Assembly: GCA_022836915.1 (NCBI GenBank)
Contig: CP094668.1
Coordinates: 992,001 to 1,056,000 of the forward strand
DNA length: 64,000 nucleotides
Reading direction: 5' to 3'
From: Paenibacillus sp. OVF10
GTDB lineage: Bacteria > Bacillota > Bacilli > Paenibacillales > Paenibacillaceae
In this document: in pieces, positions 27,477 through 41,135 of the stretch
How positions within the stretch are numbered: the stretch's first letter is position 1
Layout of the letters: each line of letters opens with the position of its first letter
The notes under the pieces: generated by a model
The model's input: only the letters and a program-made list of their open reading frames with translations
Databases searched by the model: none
Told to the model about the DNA's origin: nothing
Position numbers and translations under genes: made by a program

Positions 27477-28695
27477 ATGTCAGATTCCAAAATGTTAATT
27501 GATTGGTCGGAGCGTTATGCTGCACCTAATTATCATCCGCTCCCTATTGTTATTGAACAGGCGGAAGGGGTATGGGTGCAAGACCCTGAAGGCCGCCGTT
27601 ATATGGATATGTTAAGTGCATACTCTGCATTGAATCATGGTCATAGACATCCTGTGATCATACAGGCGCTCAAGGATCAGGCAGATCAGGTTACGCTGAC
27701 ATCACGGGCATTCCACAGCAGCTCCGCTTCTCTTTTTATCAGAAACTCTCACAATTCACGGGCAAATCCAAGATTCTTGCCATGAATACAGGAGCTGAAG
27801 CGGTGGAGACTGCGGTAAAGGCAGTACGTAGATGGGCTTATCGTTGCAAAGGTGTACCGGAGAATCAAGCCGAAATTATCGTATGTTCTGGTAACTTTCA
27901 TGGAAGAACTCTGACGGTTACTTCCTTTTCCTCTTCAGCGGAGTATAAAAAAGATTTTGGACCGTTCACACCTGGATTCCGGATTATTCCCTATGGAGAT
28001 ATAGAAGCGCTGAAAAAGGCCATTACGCCAAATACGGCTGGTTTTCTTGTAGAGCCTATTCAGGGCGAAGCTGGAATTGTTATCCCGCCTGATGGATATT
28101 TGGCTGAAGCCTTTGCTCTGTGTAAGAGCCAGCAGGTGTTGACTGTAGCTGATGAGATCCAGACCGGATTTGGAAGAACGGGTCGCCGTTTTGCCTCCGA
28201 CTGGGAAGGGGTTGAACCAGATATCTGGATTATGGGTAAAGCGCTGGGGGAGGGGTCATGCCCATCTCGGCTATTGCTGCTGATGCGGAGATACTTGATT
28301 TGTTTGAGCCGGGGTCTCATGGTTCTACGTTTGGGGGTAACCCACTCGCCTGCGCCGTGGCTATAGCAGCTCTGAAAGTTCTTGAAGATGAGAAGCTTGC
28401 CGAGCGATCGGAGCGTCTGGGGAACTATTTTATGAAAAGACTTCGAGATATTCGCAGTTCAGCCATACGGGATATTCGGGGTAGAGGGTTATTTATTGGT
28501 GTTGAGCTGCATGAATCAGCACGTCCCTATTGTGAGCGATTGATGTCTGCTGGTTTGCTATGTAAAGAAACCCATGAGACAACCATTCGATTTGCTCCAC
28601 CACTGACGATTAAAGAGTCCGAGATTGACTGGGCACTGGAGAGAATTGAGCAGGTATTGATCAACAATGAGGGAGCTGACCTACATGAAAAATGA
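27477..28695 (+). CDS. rocD: Ornithine aminotransferase RocD (frame broken twice)
   Basis: About 407 residues after correction. It is a class III PLP enzyme that moves the delta-amino group of ornithine to 2-oxoglutarate, giving glutamate semialdehyde. Visible: [51 protein letters not shown], the PLP-Lys in IMGKALGGG, and [13 protein letters not shown]. Breaks lie at the T-run 27733-27737 (one T missing) and the G-run 28246-28250 (one G missing). It overlaps rocF by 11 bases, so the two are translationally coupled. Confidence 0.92.
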
Positions 28696-29647
28696 TGATG
28701 ATGTCCATGGTGGAATAAAAGATACTTCTATTGATACAAGTCAAACATCTGTGCGACGTAATATTGCTATCATTAAGGTTCCTTTTGGACTCGGTGGAGC
28801 AAGAGGTGGAGCAGAGTTGGGGCCTGATGAATTGATTACAGCTGGACTGAAGCGGGAGATTGCGAGTCTTGGGCTAGTACTTTCCAAAGAATTGCGGGTA
28901 GATTGTCCTTCTGAACCGGCTGCCCCTATTGAGCGAAATCGTGTAAAACATTTAAATGAGGTACGTCAGGTCAGTCAGAAGGTGTGTAGTGAAGTATCAG
29001 GCGCAGTAGAGGAGGGGCTTTTCCACTTGTGCTTGGGGAGATCATAGTGTAGCGATTGGTACTTTTGCCGGGCTAACAGCGCATTATTCGAATTTGGGTG
29101 TGATCTGGTTTGATGCGCATGCAGACTTGAATACGGAAGAACGTAGCTTGTCCGGTAATATGCATGGGATGAGCGTGGCTGCATCCTTGGGGCATACTGC
29201 ATTCAATCTGTCACACATTGCTGGAGCAGGCGCGTTTATTGATCCGTCCAACTTGGTCTATATTGGTCTGCGTGATTTGGATGAGTATGAGAAAGAGCAG
29301 ATTAAGGGACTGGGAATCCGAGCATTTACGATGCATGATATTGACCGTATGGGAATACAGCAAGTTATTGAGCAAGCAGTAGCTACTGCGGGAAAAGGGA
29401 CAGATGGTATTCATGTCAGCTTTGACATGGATTGTCTGGATCCGCGGGAAGCTCCGGTGTGGGCACCCCAGTACCGGGTGGTTTGAATTATCGAGAGGCA
29501 CATTATGCATTGGAGATACTTGCTTCCACAAATCAAGTTACGTCGATGGAACTGGTTGAGGTGAATCCGTTGTTTGACCACAATAGACATACGGCAAGGC
29601 TTGGTGTGGAACTGATCGCTTCGTTACTTGGTAAGCGCATATTGTAA
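28685..29647 (+). CDS. rocF: Arginase RocF (frame broken three times)
   Basis: About 321 residues after correction. It is a Mn-dependent ureohydrolase that splits arginine into ornithine and urea, feeding RocD. Metal-ligand motifs are all found when frames are joined: [31 protein letters not shown] and [10 protein letters not shown]. Breaks lie at 29023-29024 (C missing), 29035-29038 (G missing) and 29456-29457 (G missing). Three one-base losses in one otherwise perfect enzyme argue for sequencing error. ATG 28685 follows GAGGG inside the end of rocD. Confidence 0.92.
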
Positions 29648-29738
29648 GCACTGAGAAGTGATGCGGAGTGTGCAAGCTTTGCCTAAGGAATATAATTTCT
29701 TATCTATTATAGAAGGAAAGAAAACTGAGATCTTCGAA

Positions 29739-29799
29739 AACCAGGGCTAGTCACAATCAATTGTTCACTGCAATCGCAGTGGAAGTGGCTTCCCTGGTT
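29739..29799 (+). terminator. Possible stem-loop after rocF
   Basis: AACCAGGG pairs with CCCTGGTT around an inner imperfect stem. There is no strong T-run, so it could also be an RNA structure in the rRNA leader region. Confidence 0.4.
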
Positions 29800-29926
29800 A
29801 TGTTTAATGGATAAGTATATTAGAAGCGTCGTAATGAGGATGCGGAGAGTTATTTCTAAAGTACAGGAGCGTCAGATTACATATTGTGCTGATGATGTGG
29901 GTTGATTATCATTTTTGAAAAAAGAC

Positions 29927-29955
29927 TTGCAATTGAAATCTGTACATGATATATT
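29927..29955 (+). promoter_or_regulatory. rRNA operon promoter P1
   Basis: TTGCAA, 17 bases, TATATT, about 307 bases upstream of the 16S gene. Confidence 0.8.
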
Positions 29956-30035
29956 CTAATTCCGGCCAAGAAAACACGGTTTACACGGTGCGGCAAGCAA
30001 ATGAAATAAGCTTCGAAAGAAACTTAAAAAAGAGC

Positions 30036-30064
30036 TTGCAAAGTTGGTTCGGACATGATATTAT
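30036..30064 (+). promoter_or_regulatory. rRNA operon promoter P2
   Basis: TTGCAA, 17 bases, TATTAT, with the same GGACATGA-like bases before the -10 as P1. Tandem promoters are usual for Bacillales rRNA operons. A boxA-like GATCTTTGAAAACTGA follows at about 30110. The rest of 29648-30261 is leader with no gene. Confidence 0.82.
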
Positions 30065-30261
30065 ATAAGAGTTGCTGAAGAGAACGACATTCGGTAACGG
30101 AACAAGTTTGATCTTTGAAAACTGAACAACGAGTGAGTAAACATTCTGCTTGCAGAATGAACGCGAAAGTTGGAAACAAGCCTTGGCTTGGATCGGCTGG
30201 AGCACAAATGAGATTTTTAATCTCGTCAGATTCAAAATGAGCTTATCGCTCTTTTCAATAC

Positions 30262-35053
<4,792 letters not shown>

Positions 35054-35127
35054 TAGCAAGTTCTAAATCGAATGTTTCGTTTCGAATCTAGTTTTCAGAG
35101 AACGATCTCTGAAATGTAAGCTACGCG

Positions 35128-35243
35128 TTTGGTGGCGATGGCGGAGGGTTCCACACGTACCCATCCCGAACACGACCGTTAAGCCCTCTAGCGCCGATGG
35201 TACTTGGACCGCAGGGTCCTGGGAGAGTAGGACGCCGCCAAGC
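35128..35243 (+). rRNA. 5S ribosomal RNA
   Basis: About 116 bases from TTTGGTGGCGATGGCGGA to GACGCCGCCAAGC; the ends pair as in all 5S rRNAs. It is separated from 23S by about 75 bases and followed by a T-run, then the tRNA cluster. Confidence 0.95.
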
Positions 35244-35299
35244 GATTTCCCTTTGGGGTATTTTTTTTGCCCCCTTGCCAAGGAATAAGGGATATATAA

Positions 35300-35373
35300 G
35301 GGCCCTTAGCTCAGTTGGTTAGAGCGCACCTCTGATAAGGGTGAGGCCGGTGGTTCGAGTCCACCAGGGCCCA
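35300..35373 (+). tRNA. tRNA-Ile (GAT)
   Basis: 74 bases, full cloverleaf, acceptor GGGCCCT/AGGGCCC, anticodon GAT. CCA is not encoded. First gene of the 17-tRNA cluster. Confidence 0.96.
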
Positions 35374-35407
35374 TAGCAAGACCACAACAAAGAAATACAC
35401 AGAGTAT

Positions 35408-35483
35408 GGGGCCATAGCTCAGCTGGGAGAGCGCCTGCCTTGCAAGCAGGAGGTCAGCGGTTCGATCCCGCTTGGCTCCACCA
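35408..35483 (+). tRNA. tRNA-Ala (TGC)
   Basis: 76 bases with encoded CCA. Anticodon TGC in CTTGCAAG; acceptor GGGGCCA/TGGCTCC. Confidence 0.96.
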
Positions 35484-35484
35484 T

Positions 35485-35560
35485 TCCCTGATAGCTCAGT
35501 TGGTAGAGCACTCGACTGTTAATCGAGTTGTCACAGGTTCGAGCCCTGTTCGGGGAGCCA
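35485..35560 (+). tRNA. tRNA-Asn (GTT)
   Basis: 76 bases with encoded CCA. Anticodon GTT in CTGTTAAT. It begins one base after the CCA of tRNA-Ala. Confidence 0.96.
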
Positions 35561-35563
35561 TAT

Positions 35564-35655
35564 GGAGAGGTGTCCGAGCTGGCCGAAGGAGCACGATTGG
35601 AAATCGTGTAGGCGTCACAAGCGTCTCGAGGGTTCGAATCCCTCTCTCTCCGCCA
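35564..35655 (+). tRNA. tRNA-Ser (GGA)
   Basis: 92 bases with a long variable arm, encoded CCA and anticodon GGA. Confidence 0.96.
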
Positions 35656-35671
35656 GATATTTTTTTAGCAA

Positions 35672-35743
35672 GGCCCGTTGGTCAAGGGGTTAAGACACCT
35701 CCCTTTCACGGAGGTAACAGGGGTTCGAATCCCCTACGGGTCA
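35672..35743 (+). tRNA. tRNA-Glu (TTC)
   Basis: 72 bases, anticodon TTC in CTTTCAC, no encoded CCA. Its last 17 bases region (35729-35745) is repeated at 35845-35861. Confidence 0.96.
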
Positions 35744-35745
35744 TA
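35729..35745 (+). repeat. tRNA-Glu 3' end direct repeat, copy 1
   Basis: ATCCCCTACGGGTCATA, 17 bases: the 3' T-arm/acceptor end of tRNA-Glu. An exact copy occurs at 35845. The two flank a 99-base segment that holds no gene. Confidence 0.75.
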
Positions 35746-35844
35746 GCAATACCTATTGCTTCAACAAGGGATGAGAATCCCAAAGGTTCGTCGGAGGATG
35801 TACTTCGTTAGCAACAGCTTCGCAGTCTCGAACGAAGTGAGAGT

Positions 35845-35861
35845 ATCCCCTACGGGTCATA
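35845..35861 (+). repeat. tRNA-Glu 3' end direct repeat, copy 2
   Basis: An exact copy of the tRNA-Glu 3' end without the rest of the tRNA. This pattern is typical of attachment sites left by integration into a tRNA 3' end, or of a partial tRNA duplication. Confidence 0.7.
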
Positions 35862-35865
35862 TTAT

Positions 35866-35941
35866 GGAGGCTTAGCTCAGCTGGGAGAGCATCTGCCTTA
35901 CAAGCAGAGGGTCGGGGGTTCGATCCCCTCAGCCTCCACCA
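35866..35941 (+). tRNA. tRNA-Val (TAC)
   Basis: 76 bases, encoded CCA, anticodon TAC. Confidence 0.96.
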
Positions 35942-35957
35942 TATAACTTTATAACGA

Positions 35958-36031
<74 letters not shown>

Positions 36032-36057
36032 TTATACTTTCCCTGAGAAAGTGATCT

Positions 36058-36135
36058 GGAACCGTGGTGTAGTTGGCCTAACATGCCTGCCTGTCACGCA
36101 GGAGATCGCGGGTTCGAATCCCGTCGGTTCCGCCA
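36058..36135 (+). tRNA. tRNA-Asp (GTC)
   Basis: 78 bases, encoded CCA, anticodon GTC in CTGTCAC. Confidence 0.96.
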
Positions 36136-36157
36136 TTTTTAATTAAATATACACCGT

Positions 36158-36233
<76 letters not shown>

Positions 36234-36329
36234 TTTTTAGTATTTACATCTGAATTTGTGATAGAATGTATATTATAGATGCAGTTGCTAATACTAAGAT
36301 ACTCTTAGTGGATGAATGGCTTACTCTAT

Positions 36330-36404
36330 GGCGATCGTGGCGAAGTGGTTAACGCACCGGTTTGTGGATCCGGCATTCGGGGTTCAATTCCCTCGATCGC
36401 CCCA
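36330..36404 (+). tRNA. tRNA-His (GTG)
   Basis: 75 bases with the extra 5' G opposite C typical of tRNA-His, encoded CCA and anticodon GTG. Confidence 0.96.
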
Positions 36405-36415
36405 TGATTTTTTAA

Positions 36416-36490
36416 TGGGGATTAGCCAAGCGGTAAGGCAACGGACTTTGACTCCGTCATGCATAGGTTCAAATCCTATATCCCCAGCCA
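36416..36490 (+). tRNA. tRNA-Gln (TTG)
   Basis: 75 bases, encoded CCA, anticodon TTG. Confidence 0.96.
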
Positions 36491-36500
36491 TTTCATTTAT

Positions 36501-36576
36501 GAGTCATTAGCTCAGTTGGTAGAGCACCTGACTTTTAATCAGGGTGTCGAAGGTTCGAGCCCTTCATGACTCACCA
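36501..36576 (+). tRNA. tRNA-Lys (TTT)
   Basis: 76 bases, encoded CCA, anticodon TTT. Confidence 0.96.
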
Positions 36577-36585
36577 TTATATTTT

Positions 36586-36672
<87 letters not shown>

Positions 36673-36680
36673 TATGTTTT

Positions 36681-36755
36681 GCGGAAGTGGCTCAGCGGTA
36701 GAGCATCGCCTTGCCAAGGCGAGGGTCGCGGGTTCGATTCCCGTCTTCCGCTCCA
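36681..36755 (+). tRNA. tRNA-Gly (GCC)
   Basis: 75 bases, encoded CCA, anticodon GCC. Confidence 0.96.
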
Positions 36756-36761
36756 ATATTT

Positions 36762-36838
36762 GCGCCCTTAGCTCAGCTGGATAGAGCGTTTGACTACGAA
36801 TCAAAAGGCCGGGAGTTCGAATCTCTCAGGGCGCGCCA
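36762..36838 (+). tRNA. tRNA-Arg (ACG)
   Basis: 77 bases, encoded CCA, anticodon ACG (read as ICG after deamination). Confidence 0.96.
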
Positions 36839-36854
36839 TTATTCTCATAAGTAT

Positions 36855-36927
36855 CGGGATGTAGCTCAGCTTGGTAGAGCACCTGGTTTGGGACCAGGGG
36901 TCGCATGTTCAAATCGTGTCATCCCGA
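36855..36927 (+). tRNA. tRNA-Pro (TGG)
   Basis: 73 bases, anticodon TGG in TTTGGGA, CCA not encoded. Confidence 0.95.
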
Positions 36928-36939
36928 TTTTTTTATTTT

Positions 36940-37010
36940 GCGGGTGTAGTTCAATGGTAGAACTTTAGCCTTCCAAGCTAATAGCGTGGGTTCGATTCCC
37001 ATCACCCGCT
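36940..37010 (+). tRNA. tRNA-Gly (TCC)
   Basis: 71 bases, anticodon TCC, CCA not encoded. Last tRNA of the cluster. Confidence 0.95.
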
Positions 37011-37028
37011 TCCGAGTAACATACAGAA

Positions 37029-37058
37029 AAGCCTTTGCTTATAGCAAGGGCTTTTTTT
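37029..37058 (+). terminator. Terminator of the rRNA-tRNA transcription unit
   Basis: AGCCTTTGC pairs with GCAAGGGCT (one G-U) and is followed by seven T. It lies 19 bases after the last tRNA. Confidence 0.88.
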
Positions 37059-37194
37059 GCGTTAAAAAGAATAAGTGGATTCCTTTTAAAATAGAGTCAA
37101 TTGTCATTTGATTAAGGATAGAATCTTTGTTTTAATAAATAGAACAATTCGTATCTGATTTACCGTGTTTATTTATAAAGGAGGACAAACAGTA

Positions 37195-37799
37195 ATGAAA
37201 AGAGCACTGGTCATTGGTGGAAACGGAACGCTAGGTAAAGCTGTTGTTGCGAAACTGAGAGATTATTCCGTTGAGGTTATTACAGCAGGTAGACAATCCG
37301 GGGATGTTCAGGTAGATATGACTTCGACAGAGAGTATTACTACCCTCTTTGAAACGGTGAGAAATATTGATTACGTCATTGTGGCGGCAGGTCAGACCCA
37401 TTATGCGAAACTCGAAGAACTTACACCTGAGAACAATATGATTAGTGTGCAGGGTAAACTGCTAGGACAGGTAAATATCGTGTTGATTGGTCAGCACTAT
37501 ATTAATGACAAGGGAGTTTCACGTTGGTCAGTGGCATCATACAAGACCACCCTATTGAGAAAGGCGCATCAAGTGCTATGGTCAATGGGGCCATTGATTC
37601 GTTTGCCAAAGCGGCAGCGTTTGAGTTGCCACGAGGCATTCGTTTGAATTCGGTTAGTCCTAATCTGTTTGTAGAGTCGGCGGAAAAATATAAGGATTTC
37701 TTTATTGGATTTAATCCTGTACCTGTAGAGAAGGTGGCTAATACGTTTATCCAGAGTGCGCTTGGGATCGAAACAGCCCAAAACTTTAAAATATATTAA
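37195..37799 (+). CDS. Short-chain dehydrogenase/reductase (frame broken once)
   Basis: About 201 residues after correction, a short SDR. The Rossmann motif is VIGGNGTLGKAVVA near residue 6, and the first part continues to VIVAAGQTHYAKLEELTP. The frame breaks at the G-run 37512-37514; one extra G gives KGSFTLVSGIIQDHPIEKGA, which leads into NGAIDSFAKAAAFELPRGIR. There is no canonical YxxxK; the catalytic Tyr appears to be absent and Ser/His residues occupy that region, as in some short SDRs. ATG 37195 follows AAGGAGGAC. Substrate unknown. Confidence 0.8.
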
Positions 37800-37870
37800 A
37801 AGCCTGATGTGAATGAAGAATTACTGGAATGAAGAACTGCTGGATGAGACCATTTGGAATATTAAATATA

Positions 37871-37906
37871 AAGGAGATCCACCGAAAATCCGGTGAATCT
37901 CCTTTT
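37871..37906. terminator. Bidirectional terminator between SDR and siderophore-binding genes
   Basis: AAGGAGATCCACCG pairs with CGGTGAATCTCCTT around a 6-base loop (one mismatch), followed by TTGTTTG on the plus strand. Confidence 0.75.
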
Positions 37907-37937
37907 GTTTGTTGTGGATGAAACAGAGGTATGTTTA

Positions 37938-38990
37938 CTATTGTGAAGCAGGTAGTCCAAGAACTTCGAGCATTTCATTACGTTTGAGCGATTCGGCAAT
38001 GGGGCCGTCAATAAGCCATTTCTTAGCATTGAGGACATAGACATGACCATTTTGAACAGCGGGTAGGCTTTTCCATACTTGGAGTTGCTGGATTTCGTTG
38101 AGTTCATCTTTTGTTTTTTGCAACGCTTCAGCTGACCCATCTGAGCTAATGGACACAATGAACAGATAGTCTGCTTTGATTTCAGGCAAAAGCTCAACCG
38201 AGATACTGGCATTCATCCGATCTGGATTCTCAGCCTCGAGTTTGGTAACGAGAGCATCGGGAGTGAATCCAATTTCATAGCCCGCTCCTACATAACTAGA
38301 AGCTGGGAATGGCGTAGATGGAATGGACGAGAAGAACAAACGCATATCTTTCTCTTCCAGGCGCAGGAATGCAGCTGTTGGTTTGGTCTTGGTGATATCG
38401 GCTGCGAGTTTCTGAGCTTCAGTTACCTGATCTTTATTTTTTTGTAAAAGCTGTTCAGCCCGCTCTTCAATATCCAATGCAGTAGCTACCTGTACGATAG
38501 ATTCCTGCCAATTACGGCGATCATAAGTGATCGTAGGCGCGATTTTCTCGAGTTGTTCAAGAATTTTGGCATCCAAACTGGCATTGGCAATAATAAGGTC
38601 CGGATTTGCGCTGACTACAGCTTCAAAATTGACACTTTCATTAATGGGTTCGACAGCCACGCCTTGGGCTTCAAGTTGCTCATTGAGGTAATCTTGCCGG
38701 CCAATAGGTGTAGCAAGTACCAGTGGTACCTCCAAGGAGAGGAGAATGTCCTCCATATTAATGGACACAATCCGTTCGGGATGTGCTGGGATTTCTTTGC
38801 TGCCACTGGCGCTCTCCACGGTTTTAGTAGTTGATTCAGTGGATGAGTCCCCATCTGTCCCCGCAGCTGATTTTACGCCATCTGCAGATGGCTGCGAAGT
38901 GCTTGCAGGTGTCTGTCCACACGCAACAAGTAACATGGCGAGTATGAACAGGATCCCCGTTATTTTGACATAATGCTGTTTGTACATCAT
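37938..38990 (-). CDS. Iron-siderophore ABC transporter substrate-binding lipoprotein
   Basis: 350 residues. The signal ends in a lipobox (MLLVACG, Cys at about residue 25), then a Ser/Thr-rich linker and a type III periplasmic-binding fold (IPAHPERIVSINMEDILLSL, NPDLIIANAS, and the C-terminal GHVYVLNAKKWL). It resembles FeuA/YhfQ-type proteins that capture ferric siderophores. A Fur box (39010-39024) lies just upstream. Permease and ATPase genes are not adjacent. The Btr-like regulator upstream is on the same strand. Confidence 0.88.
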   Translation of the reverse strand: MMYKQHYVKITGILFILAMLLVACGQTPASTSQPSADGVKSAAGTDGDSSTESTTKTVESASGSKEIPAHPERIVSINMEDILLSLEVPLVLATPIGRQDYLNEQLEAQGVAVEPINESVNFEAVVSANPDLIIANASLDAKILEQLEKIAPTITYDRRNWQESIVQVATALDIEERAEQLLQKNKDQVTEAQKLAADITKTKPTAAFLRLEEKDMRLFFSSIPSTPFPASSYVGAGYEIGFTPDALVTKLEAENPDRMNASISVELLPEIKADYLFIVSISSDGSAEALQKTKDELNEIQQLQVWKSLPAVQNGHVYVLNAKKWLIDGPIAESLKRNEMLEVLGLPASQ

Positions 38991-39009
38991 AATCCCCCTG
39001 TGTTTCTAA

Positions 39010-39024
39010 TGATATTGATTCTCA
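39010..39024 (-). promoter_or_regulatory. Fur box upstream of the siderophore-binding gene
   Basis: TGATATTGATTCTCA fits the 7-1-7 Fur consensus TGATAATNATTATCA with two or three mismatches. It lies about 20 bases before the start codon, so iron should repress the gene. Confidence 0.72.
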
Positions 39025-39084
39025 GTACACTTTATATTGTAGCGGTCTCATGTTGGGGGAGACATAGCCTTCTGTGCTATCCGG

Positions 39085-40765
39085 TCATGGATTAATGTGC
39101 TGAGTACCACCAAAAAGTTTCAGGGTTTCATCAATAATTTGATCATGGGCATATGGTGAATAATCCAACCAAGGCATTTCATCTAGCAGATATACATGCT
39201 GGTTCTGCACGGGCATCAATTGTTGCCATAGCTGAGTATGTTGTAGTTTATGCCAACGTTGCTGGGATTCTGAGTCCTGGTCCACAATCAGTAACATGCG
39301 ATCTCCAACCATTTGAGGCAACTCCTGTTCATCCAATGCACGATAGACTTGCCCTGGAAGCAGATCGTGTGAAGGGGACACGCCCAGGTCGTTATATAGA
39401 ACAGCGCCCCCATTGCGTCGCCCGTAGATTAACAGATGACCCATCATGATATGAATGATGGAGACCGTATCCTTTCCGATGAAATAAGTAAGCTGCTCTT
39501 TAGCATGGATTACCTTGTCATCATACTGCTCCAACCACTGCTGAGCATTCTGTTGCTGTCCCACAATGGAGGCAACTTGTACGAAGTGTTCCCGCCAGCT
39601 CAATCCTTTCCATGGGATAACGATGGTAGGAGCAATTCGCTGCAGCGTTCTTTTTAACGTATGGGCTTCGTACTCATTACAGATTATGAGATCCGGGCGC
39701 GCTTGTATCAACAACTCAACGTTGGTTTGCCAGATATGAGGATTCATGCGTTTGCTACGTCCCAGATGATAAGGGATATTGGAGAAAAACAGATTCCTGT
39801 GTTGATCCCGTCGGTTATCGATCAATGCCGCATGGGGGATGATCTGTAATGCTAGCAGATGGCCAGTGGTTCCGAAGGAGAGAGCAGCAATTTTACTGCG
39901 TTTCTGCCGTTGATAGGTAGAGGGAGACACGCCAACATATTTTTTGAATTTGCGACTAAAGTAAAACTCGTCCTGAAAACCAACCTGTGAGGCGATATGT
40001 TTGATGGTTTGGCCGGGGACGAGCAGCATCTCTTTGGCCCTGTCCATGCGGATGTTATTCACGTACTCCATGGGACTGATGCCAGTACGGTTTTTGAATA
40101 CCCGCGAATAGTGCCATACACTCATACCTGCCACACCGGCAAGAACTTCACGAGAAAGATGCTCAGCATATCCAAGCTCAATAAGTTCAAGCGTTTGATC
40201 CAAAGCAGAGGTGTGTTCGGAATCTCCTACTGTACTTTCTTTGGGAGGAGCATACACATGGGTCAACAATTCATGCATCAAAGTCTGAATACGAAATGGA
40301 CGATTTTCTTGAGGTACAGAGATGCATTCATGGAGCTGTGAGGCAATTCTGGTACATTCCTGAAAAAGTTCATGCGGTAATTCATCGGCATAAGACGAAC
40401 GAAGTAACCCTTTTGGTAAATCTCCATTACAGTAGAGCCGGAAGTAGCTTTATTGATTTCGGAGAGAGGCTTCAACATATCAAAATATATTGCGATGCCC
40501 TGTAAAGGATGAACCTCATCCGGTGTATATTCTATCGCTGTTCCTGGCAGGATCAGATACATTTTGCCGAGTGTGGCATGATTCAGCCTGTGCCCAATAC
40601 GGATATCGGCCTCACCACCAGTACAGATGAGCAGAAGATGTGAGTCCGCTAATACGAATGGGGAAGAAAAGACGCTTGATTGAGAACTTCGGATGTCTTG
40701 AATCTTGCATATAGGTCACGGGTATGGTCACCGTTAGATATCAGTGGAAAGACTTGCAAAGTCAC
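39085..40765 (-). CDS. Btr-like regulator: AraC DNA-binding plus siderophore-binding domain (frame broken twice)
   Basis: About 560 residues after correction. The N-terminal cupin-like part is followed by an AraC double HTH (LAGVAGMSVWHYSRVF, IKHIASQVGFQDEFYFSRKF) and a C-terminal periplasmic-binding-like domain (RPDLIICNEYEAHTL ... VPVQ-type end QNQHVYLLDEMPWL). This matches B. subtilis Btr, which senses ferric bacillibactin and activates its uptake genes. GTG start at 40765 after AAGGAGGG. Breaks: plus A-run 40667-40670 (reads SFSSPFVLADSHL when fixed) and near 40392-40397. A Fur box lies upstream at 40813. Target is probably the adjacent binding-protein gene. Confidence 0.85.
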
Positions 40766-40812
40766 CAGAATCCCTCCTTAACTTGCAGTAGTAACATTAC
40801 ATATGATGTATT

Positions 40813-40827
40813 TGAGAATCATTATCA
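40813..40827 (-). promoter_or_regulatory. Fur box upstream of the Btr-like regulator
   Basis: TGAGAATCATTATCA differs from the 7-1-7 Fur consensus at one position. It lies 48 bases before the start codon of the regulator. Confidence 0.85.
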
Positions 40828-41066
40828 ATTATCGCATATTGTCATACAAATAAGAAGTCCATATGATAATATGAGATGATATAGCGAATTCTGATCATTG
40901 AACCACGTAATTCTCTACTATAAATTGAATTGATATAGGTTACCGAGTTGTAAAATAGCCAATACATATTTCCCATCATCCAAACTGTTGAGGGAATAAC
41001 CAGTAAAATCTCAACCGATGTTAATCGTAGAATTACTTAAATAACAGATCATTTAATTCACTACGC

Positions 41067-41121
41067 AAAAAAGACAAGCCCTCTCCTACGATGTCCGCAG
41101 GAAGAGGAACTTGTCTTTTTT
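41067..41121 (-). terminator. Terminator of the CYTH-like gene
   Basis: AAAAAAGACAAG pairs with CTTGTCTTTTTT, with an inner CCTC...GAGG stem. On the minus strand it ends in a T-run. Confidence 0.8.
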
Positions 41122-41135
41122 GTTAGAGCTAGCGA

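Larger units (their letters stand above)
40766..41135. other. Intergenic region with Fur box and terminator
   Basis: 370 AT-rich bases between the Btr-like start and the end of the CYTH-like gene. Apart from the Fur box (40813) and the terminator (41067), I see no gene or structured RNA. Confidence 0.5.

Noticed and set aside
35744..35865. CRISPR-like or second tRNA-Glu gene between tRNA-Glu and tRNA-Val
   Set aside because: Only one 17-base repeat pair, no regular spacing, and no cloverleaf can be drawn around the second copy.
37195..37799. SDR gene as a true pseudogene
   Set aside because: Only one base in a G-run separates two well-preserved halves, in line with the window-wide error pattern.
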